Shown: positions 35,197 through 39,877 of the stretch, one piece after another
How positions within the stretch are numbered: position 1 is the first letter of the stretch
How the letters are laid out: every line of letters begins with the position of its first letter
Source: an uncultured Bacteroidales bacterium
Lineage (GTDB): Bacteria > Bacteroidota > Bacteroidia > Bacteroidales > JAUNSR01
Direction of reading: 5' to 3'
Assembly (NCBI GenBank): GCA_947074145.1
Contig: CAMTOJ010000030.1
Coordinates: forward strand, 1 to 39,877
Length of the DNA: 39,877 nucleotides
Notes under the pieces: generated by a model
Seen by the model: only the letters and a program-made list of their open reading frames with translations
Told to the model about the DNA's origin: nothing
The model's database searches: none
Program-made: the position numbers and the translations under genes

Positions 35197-35847
35197 ATGT
35201 ATGATTATGGCGCAAGGTTTTATGATCAGACTATAAGTAGATGGCATTCTATGGATCCATTGGCAGAGAAATATTATTCTATTAGTCCTTATGTGTATTG
35301 TGCTAATAATCCGGTGAGGTATATTGATCCGGATGGAAGAGATGTTGCAATTCTGATTGCACCAAAAGGAGCTTCCGGTTTTGGGCATATGGGGGCTGTA
35401 ATACAAAACGGTAAAGGTGCGTTTTTTTATATATCAGCTGGAACTAGGGGAAATGCTAACTTTTTTACAATGGCTACCTCTGGCGTGCAAGGAGGTGTGA
35501 CAATAAAACCTATTGAAGGAGCGACTACTATTGATGGTGCTGTTGATAAAGCAAAAACAATGGATAAATCCAATAGTGAATATACAGATCACGTAAAATT
35601 AGAAACATCACAAGAAATGGACGCTAAAATATCCCAAGTTGCTACAGATAAACAGACGAGTATTAATGAAAAAAAAGAGAATTATAATGTGTTAATAAAC
35701 AATTGTGCAAATGTAGTAATTGATATCATTGAAGAAGGAACCGGAGTAAAGCTAAATAGTGGTTCAGATCCCAGACCAAATGAGAAATTTAAAGAAATGC
35801 AAGAAAATATAGGTAAAACACAAGATGAAATTAACAATAAAAAGTAA
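35197..35847 (+). CDS. Orphan RHS tail with permuted papain-like toxin
   Basis: The 216-aa frame starts at a Met inside the RHS core ([20 protein letters not shown]) and crosses PDGR at nt 35340. The following about 170 residues form the variable domain: GHMGAVIQNGKGAFFYISAG with H64, and NNCANVVIDIIEEGTG with C170. A His early and a Cys in an N-C-A-N context is the order of permuted NlpC/P60-LRAT-like cysteine peptidases, so a peptidase, amidase or acyltransferase toxin is inferred. Without the upstream RHS cage it may be silent and serve as a recombination donor. An immunity candidate begins 1 nt after the stop. Confidence 0.75.
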   Translation: MYDYGARFYDQTISRWHSMDPLAEKYYSISPYVYCANNPVRYIDPDGRDVAILIAPKGASGFGHMGAVIQNGKGAFFYISAGTRGNANFFTMATSGVQGGVTIKPIEGATTIDGAVDKAKTMDKSNSEYTDHVKLETSQEMDAKISQVATDKQTSINEKKENYNVLINNCANVVIDIIEEGTGVKLNSGSDPRPNEKFKEMQENIGKTQDEINNKK

Positions 35848-35868
35848 AATGAAATTAATAATAAAAAG
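35825..35868 (+). repeat. 20-bp direct repeat across a toxin-immunity junction
   Basis: ATGAAATTAACAATAAAAAG (35825-35844) and 35849-35868 differ at one base and are offset by 24 nt. The first encodes the end of the toxin, the second the start of the immunity protein. Looks like a short duplication of the immunity start. Confidence 0.7.
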
Positions 35869-36313
35869 AATAATTATGTTTATTGCCGCTATATGCTGTA
35901 TATTTTGCATATACGTAGGTTATGAAATATACATATTTGATACAGCAATAAATAAAGAGATAAATCAACGGTTTGAGAAGGAGATGCAATATATTAAAGA
36001 AACCTCATTGCAAGGAGTTATAATTGATAAATATGTCCATGATCATAAAGAAGAACGACATAAATATCAGATAGTAATTAAATGTAATGAAATAGGAAAG
36101 AAACCTATATTGTATTCCTATGGTCGTGAATATAGTTTTGATAATGATTCAATATGTAACTTTAATGTACCTAAGAGTATTTTCAACAAAGTCGAGGTTG
36201 GTACTAGTATTTTTAAAGAAGCTAATTCTTTTTATATAAATATTGATAGTGCCAAAATACTTTTTGTGAATTCAGAAAATCAATGGTTCCCCTTAGTCAA
36301 TGAATCAAATTAG
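35849..36313 (+). CDS. Putative membrane immunity protein for the papain-like toxin
   Basis: The 154-aa protein (ATG at 35849, 1 nt after the toxin TAA) has one N-terminal TM helix (about residues 6-26, IIMFIAAICCIFCIYVGYEI) and a soluble domain of about 125 residues (GVIIDKYVHDHKEERHKYQI). An upstream in-frame ATG at 35825 inside the toxin gene is part of a near-repeat (35825-35844 / 35849-35868, one mismatch) and is less likely. No family recognised; immunity role inferred from position and coupling. Confidence 0.65.
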   Translation: MKLIIKRIIMFIAAICCIFCIYVGYEIYIFDTAINKEINQRFEKEMQYIKETSLQGVIIDKYVHDHKEERHKYQIVIKCNEIGKKPILYSYGREYSFDNDSICNFNVPKSIFNKVEVGTSIFKEANSFYINIDSAKILFVNSENQWFPLVNESN

Positions 36314-36334
36314 GTGTTTTTGTCTAATATGAAA

Positions 36335-37242
36335 TAAATGATTTTGGCTATTTAGATGATTACTCAAATCGAGGATTAGATTATTGTTTGGATTATAATG
36401 CAACAGATAATCAATGTAAAATAAAAGCATAATTGAATACAGGCTAAACTATAAGAAATAAAACTGCTTATTTCCATTACGGGATTGATGTTAATGTATC
36501 ATTCCTTGAGTATGCATATAATGAAAAGAAAAAATAGAAACTCATGGATTTAATATGTATGATTATGGAGCAAGGTTTTATGATCAGACTATTGGGAGAT
36601 GGCATTCTATGGATCCGTTGGCTGAGAAATATTAGTCCTTATGCGTATTGTGCTAATAATCCGGTGAAGTATATTGATCCGGATGGGATGGCTATTTATA
36701 CATTTAATGCTTATGGTCAATGTTCTATAACAGAGATGGAAAATGAAAAAGATTATATAGTCATAAAAAATTCTGCCGAAATAATAATTGATAAAGTTGA
36801 AATTGGTAAATCAGGTACAATATCAAACTTTACGCAAGGTAGTTATACATTTATAGATGCTGAAGGTAATAAAGTCGAAAGAAATTATACTGCATTTAAT
36901 GTTGATAGCAAAGAAGCCGATGCAAATGCATTTGAAACAATAGCACTAGGATCTGCCGTAGAATTCGTAAATATTGGGACAACCCAAGAAGAGAATAATA
37001 TCGTTGGAACTAATCATATGGAACATAGGATAGAACTCGCCGGACAAGCTCTTAATCCAAACTCTGAATTTAGCAAGAAAATGCTGAAAAAGGGGGCATC
37101 TTTAATGCAAAGTGACCATTCTCATCCTTTAAGCCCAGACCTTAGTGATGCTGATATAAAGAATGCTTCCAGATATCCGTCTAATGTAACTTTGAGAATG
37201 CTTCATAATGGAAAATATAAAACATATAAAACCGGGAAATAG
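36335..37242 (+). pseudogene. Third RHS core (broken) with JAB-like toxin domain
   Basis: From 36335 the text matches the first RHS copy (NDFGYLDDYSNRGLDY; later YCANNPVKYIDPDG at 36650-36687) but with stops (including TAG at 36535-36537), one 1-nt deletion (near 36523) and one 8-nt deletion (near 36632). Together these deletions total 9 nt, so the tail is back in frame. From PDG onward a complete domain of about 185 residues follows (open frame 36544-37242): YTFNAYGQCSITEMENEKDY at the start, then VGTNHMEHRIELAGQAL and DHSHPLSPDLSDADI. The last is HxHP with a following S-x-x-D, the metal site of JAB/JAMM peptidases, with one residue less spacing than the classic motif. Probably a JAB-like toxin tail stored without a delivery module. 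Confidence 0.7.
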
Positions 37243-37254
37243 GATAGTAAGATA

Positions 37255-37323
37255 ATGAAGTATTGTTTTTTTAATATTTTCGTTTCTACTAAAATATTAC
37301 TAAATAAATTCTATTACAAATGA
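37255..37323 (+). CDS. 22-codon frame coupled to the LRR gene
   Basis: ATG at 37255 opens 22 codons (MKYCFFNIFVSTKILLNKFY, YK) whose TGA overlaps the LRR start as ATGA. It begins 12 nt after the JAB-like toxin stop, so it may be a leader peptide or the start of a lost immunity gene. Tentative. Confidence 0.25.
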   Translation: MKYCFFNIFVSTKILLNKFYYK

Positions 37324-38432
37324 ATACATTTATAAAATCACTCCTTGTATTTCTAATATTTTTATGCAGTTTACAAAGCAGAGCTGTGGATTACGATTTT
37401 AAAGTGGGGGGAATATATTATTTAATAAGAGACTCTATTAATGAGATGACAGTATATGCAACAAGCAATCTTAAATCAAGTAAAGATATAGGCCCATATA
37501 AGGGTGAGATTATAATTCCTCCATCCGTAAAATGGCAAAATAAAACATATAGGGTTATCGGACTTTTCGCAATTTTTTGGAATTGTCCGGATTTAGTATC
37601 CGTAAAACTACCATATGGTATAGAATATATTGATTCCTATTCCTTTACAAATAGTGGAGTCGGATCTATAGAGATACCTCATAGTGTGATAATTATAGGA
37701 TCTTTTTCTTTTAAAGTCTCAAAATTAACCTCAGTGAGCATACCTTTAAGTGTAAAAGAGATACAATTCGGAGCATTTAGCGGATGCACGGAGTTGAAAT
37801 CAGTAACTCTTCCTAAAGATCTCTCTATCTTGGGTTCAGGTGCATTTGCGGGTTGTTCAAAATTAGAAAAAATAATAATTCCGAAAAATATAACAAAGAT
37901 TGAACTTCAGATGTTTTCATATTGTACCAACTTGAAAAAAATAATTTTACCACAAGGAATTGTATCTATAGGAGAAGAGTCATTTGAAGGATGTCGTGAA
38001 TTGTCTTCAATAAAAATTCCCAAAAGTGTAAAAGAAATAGGAGACGCCGCTTTTGCCGGATGTTACAATCTTAAGTCTGTGACAATACCGGAAGGAGTGA
38101 CACATATTAATTATTTGACATTTAAAAATTGTCGTAGTTTAGCAACAGTTAATCTGCCTAAAACATTGACCTTCATCGGGATGTCATCATTTGAAGGATG
38201 CATTAGTTTGAATAGTATAGAGATTCCAGCCGCTGTAATAAAAATTTCAAAAGACGCGTTTAAGGATGTTCCTTTGAAACGATTAAAAATAGGATGGACC
38301 TTACCTAAAGTATTTGATCATGAAGTATTTTCAAATCCAGAGGATATAGAGCTTTATGTGCCTGCGGGATGTGTAGATTTATATCGAAAGACAGATTATT
38401 GGAAACGGTTTAAGAAGATAATTCCTTATTGA
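37320..38432 (+). CDS. Secreted BspA-type leucine-rich-repeat protein
   Basis: The 370-aa protein has a signal peptide (FIKSLLVFLIFLCSLQSRA) and a short N-terminal beta unit (VDYDFKVGGIYYLI), then about ten LRR_5 repeats of 22-23 residues (about 95-330). The repeat consensus is CxxLxSVxIPxSVKEIGxxAF, for example GCTELKSVTLPKDLSILGSG and GCYNLKSVTIPEGVTHINYL. The end (ELYVPAGCVDLYRKTDYWKR) is the standard BspA cap. BspA-LRR proteins bind proteins or host matrix. Here it occupies the slot where an immunity gene would follow the JAB-like toxin (77 nt gap, same strand), so neutralising the toxin by surface binding is a possible but unproven role. No T9SS domain and no terminator seen. Confidence 0.85.
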   Translation: MNTFIKSLLVFLIFLCSLQSRAVDYDFKVGGIYYLIRDSINEMTVYATSNLKSSKDIGPYKGEIIIPPSVKWQNKTYRVIGLFAIFWNCPDLVSVKLPYGIEYIDSYSFTNSGVGSIEIPHSVIIIGSFSFKVSKLTSVSIPLSVKEIQFGAFSGCTELKSVTLPKDLSILGSGAFAGCSKLEKIIIPKNITKIELQMFSYCTNLKKIILPQGIVSIGEESFEGCRELSSIKIPKSVKEIGDAAFAGCYNLKSVTIPEGVTHINYLTFKNCRSLATVNLPKTLTFIGMSSFEGCISLNSIEIPAAVIKISKDAFKDVPLKRLKIGWTLPKVFDHEVFSNPEDIELYVPAGCVDLYRKTDYWKRFKKIIPY

Positions 38433-38744
38433 ATGCATATTCTTTTATGATTTATTATGTGGATATATTGTAAGAGTATTAAATCATATTTAGTCAATCC
38501 TTAAAATGTCTCAAGAAAAAAATCTTGGAATCTTTTGTTTAACTTTGTGCTATTTCTCGAAAGAATATCTTTACAGATACACATATATTGGTTAAGGATG
38601 CTTGATTTCAATTGTATAATCTAAAGGGTTCGAATACTTTAAATATGCTAATAATCTGCGACTTAACCAATTATTTCTATGACTACTTTTTAATATATAT
38701 CATTGTTTTCCAGGATTTTAGTATAGTTTTTTATCGAAGTATTG
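38433..38744. other. Non-coding stretch after the LRR gene
   Basis: About 310 nt of AT-rich sequence. No gene, hairpin terminator or repeat was recognised. Confidence 0.4.
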
Positions 38745-38946
38745 TTATAAAGAATCAATTTTCTTTAAAAGCCCTAGATTAGTCAATACAATTCCGGAAT
38801 CACCATAAATAGTAGGTTTATTATATCTTACCGAAACAAATGTTTTTCTTGCAAACTCATAAATATCGTCAATCCACCCTCCAACCAGTCTCCAAGACCT
38901 GTTGCTGTAGTAGAAACTTTTACTTTATCAAACTTATTGAATTCCA
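38745..38946 (-). pseudogene. Small frameshifted gene, unknown family
   Basis: On the minus strand ATG at 38946 opens MEFNKFDKVKVSTTATGLGD ... WLEG. After loss of one base (near 38878) the text continues in another frame as WIDDIYEFARKTFVSVRYNK and PTIYGDSGIVLTNLGLLKKI, ending at TAA (38745-38747). With a single base restored it is one clean protein of about 67 residues, which argues for a recently broken gene. It lies inside the RHS array and could be an immunity-type relic; no family recognised. Confidence 0.5.
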
Positions 38947-39020
38947 TATCTTTGTAATAATTAAATTTCTACTATAAAGATATTTGAATTTTATATAATA
39001 TTATCTCTGGGGACAAAGAA

Positions 39021-39161
39021 TCAACCTAAAGACTGATTATCTACCCCCATATCCCATAAATCACAAACAACCCTCCTAAGCACCCCATAAAACTCCCGAA
39101 AAAACACCACAATAAACACTCTAAGGCACTCCCCTATTTCATCATATCTACCCTTCATCAT
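39021..39161 (-). CDS. 46-aa frame coupled to the upstream small frame
   Basis: ATG at 39161 overlaps the stop of the upstream 47-aa frame as ATGA. It encodes MMKGRYDEIGECLRVFIVVF, then FREFYGVLRRVVCDLWDMGV, ending TGA at 39021. The base composition (G-rich coding strand) differs from neighbours and resembles a minus-strand segment at 19501-19623 (MGVFRRSMGVG). It may be the second half of a single protein of about 95 residues. Confidence 0.35.
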   Translation of the reverse strand: MMKGRYDEIGECLRVFIVVFFREFYGVLRRVVCDLWDMGVDNQSLG

Positions 39162-39301
39162 TTCACATATTTTGCATTAATAATCCAATCATTATCAACC
39201 TCCAGAACAAGATTTCTCTCTCCTGATTTTTCAATCATCTCGATATTCAGAAGTTTATCCCTCCCGATTGTGAACTTTTCAAACTCAAATTTAAGTTCCA
39301 T
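39158..39301 (-). CDS. 47-aa frame, possible immunity-gene start
   Basis: MELKFEFEKFTIGRDKLLNI ... EKSGERNLVLEVDNDWIINA ends KYVK at TGA 39158. Reads like the N-terminus of a small cytosolic protein. It overlaps the antisense RHS relic at its 5' end, and an ATGA overlap connects it to the 46-aa frame. Unknown family. Confidence 0.4.
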   Translation of the reverse strand: MELKFEFEKFTIGRDKLLNIEMIEKSGERNLVLEVDNDWIINAKYVK

Positions 39302-39309
39302 TTATAAAA

Positions 39310-39458
39310 CAGATATAAATAGTGATACAAAAGGTATAAGTTCATTATATCGTATAAATACAGAGAATGGATATATTAAGAAGAATAAATTAGGTCAATA
39401 TGAGGTAATATATTATCTTAAGGATCATTTAGGGAATGTAAAGTTTGAAGTCGGATAA
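39310..39458 (+). pseudogene. Fourth RHS core fragment
   Basis: SSLYRINTENGYIKKNKLGQ followed by YEVIYYLKDHLGNVKFEVG and TAA. The end matches the RHS core start YYIKDHQGNVKTEI of the first copy. The rest of the core up to PDG is absent, so a deletion removed the core and most of a toxin. The open frame begins at GTG 39270, but RHS-like text starts near 39340. Confidence 0.65.
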
Positions 39459-39467
39459 CCCCATTAG

Positions 39468-39529
39468 GGCTTAGAAATTATTTAAATAGAAAGTCTTCAA
39501 CTGGTAGTTATCCTGTTTATAAAAAATAA
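39468..39529 (+). pseudogene. C-terminal tail of a deleted toxin
   Basis: GLRNYLNRKSSTGSYPVYKK and TAA (39527-39529), 2 nt before the ATG of the next gene. The short open tail directly before an immunity-like gene matches the junction layout of the other pairs, so it is read as the last about 20 codons of a lost toxin. Confidence 0.5.
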
Positions 39530-39531
39530 AT

Positions 39532-39783
39532 ATGCGAAAAATTATTTTTATAATTGCTATTTTTATTTCGTTGATTATTTCATTGATTATTATCGCTGAC
39601 ATAATAAGTTCAAATGTTAGTTATAAATATGAAATAGAAGAAGCTTTTAACTTAGACTGTATAGATAAGGAATTTGCGTCAAATTATTTATTAGCAAAGA
39701 TTAAATGTCTGAAGTTTTTTCTTTTATATATAGTTATATCTATTCTTCTTTTTGCTAGTGTACTATATAAAAAGAAAAAATGA
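39532..39783 (+). CDS. Small two-TM protein, putative immunity protein
   Basis: The 83-aa protein has TM segments at about 4-24 (IIFIIAIFISLIISLIIIAD) and 60-77 (FFLLYIVISILLFASVLY) around a loop of about 35 acidic residues, with a Lys-rich end. It begins 2 nt after the tail of a deleted toxin. Membrane-bound immunity proteins with two helices are common for toxins acting at the membrane or periplasm. The toxin itself is lost, leaving an orphan immunity gene. Confidence 0.6.
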   Translation: MRKIIFIIAIFISLIISLIIIADIISSNVSYKYEIEEAFNLDCIDKEFASNYLLAKIKCLKFFLLYIVISILLFASVLYKKKK

Positions 39784-39877
39784 TATACGATGTTTATTAA
39801 CATTCTGATGCAAAAAAATTGAAGGCGAAACTGGAAAAGAATTAGTGAGTAATCTTTCCGACATGGAAGATGTTATC
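39784..39877 (+). other. Window end, open frame at the edge
   Basis: One frame is open to the last base (IEGETGKELVSNLSDMEDVI). It has no start codon in view and no recognised family; possibly another toxin fragment cut by the contig edge. Confidence 0.25.

Noticed and set aside
36544..36632. Start of the third tail read as a true N-terminus ([10 protein letters not shown])
   Set aside because: It is the out-of-frame reading of the RHS core produced by deletions, so it is not a designed protein start.
1..39877. tRNA or rRNA genes
   Set aside because: No cloverleaf with a GTTCRA-type T-arm and CCA-compatible acceptor, and no rRNA-like conserved stretch, was recognised by eye; a covariance-model scan would be decisive.

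Overview
The window is an AT-rich stretch from the order Bacteroidales (phylum Bacteroidota). Evidence is the conserved order psd, pssA, DUF4834; promoters of the Bacteroidota type (TTTG, 19 nt, TAnnTTTG) with weak ribosome binding sites; lipoproteins with a Cys followed by Asn/Asp/Ser; a BACON-GH5 glycanase; an OMP beta-barrel of the CarboxypepD_reg type; and type IX secretion (T9SS) C-terminal domains. Genus cannot be fixed from the sequence. The first 45 bases carry the Illumina read-1 adapter (13-45), so the left end is a library or assembly artefact and not biology.

Layout. 46-3070: housekeeping lipid genes (psd, pssA, DUF4834) on the minus strand and an RluA-type pseudouridine synthase. 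3070-6340: a secreted polysaccharide locus, made of a two-domain secreted protein preceded by four GTTACAT elements spaced exactly 21 bp, then a BACON-GH5 lipoprotein. 6430-12620: minus-strand accessory genes, namely lipoproteins, a membrane-bound AraC regulator, a TapB-like protein, a small beta-rich envelope protein and a ruined Fic/DUF3791 cassette. 12822-19211: one giant (2129 aa) secreted FG-GAP/VCBS protein with a T9SS tail. 19583-24589: two small proteins (one RraB-like), then tex with a membrane metallophosphoesterase. 24911-29650: a TPR/HTH membrane regulator convergent with a TonB-receptor-like beta-barrel protein and its small secreted partner. 30007-31915: folK-like and cca, closed by a 21-bp perfect terminator hairpin.

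31970-39877 is the most unusual region: an array of RHS polymorphic-toxin tails. A truncated housekeeping gene is abutted by a 5'-truncated RHS gene with a zincin (HExxH) toxin. Three decaying repeats of the same RHS core follow, carrying a permuted papain-like toxin, a JAB-like toxin, and a toxin of which only about 20 C-terminal codons remain. Candidate immunity genes start 1-2 nt after the toxin stop codon at two intact junctions. A third such junction is recovered when a decayed IS4-type element (33816-34388, flanked by a 9-bp repeat) is removed on paper. After the JAB-like toxin the immunity slot is occupied by a BspA-type leucine-rich-repeat protein. No tRNA, rRNA or CRISPR array was seen.
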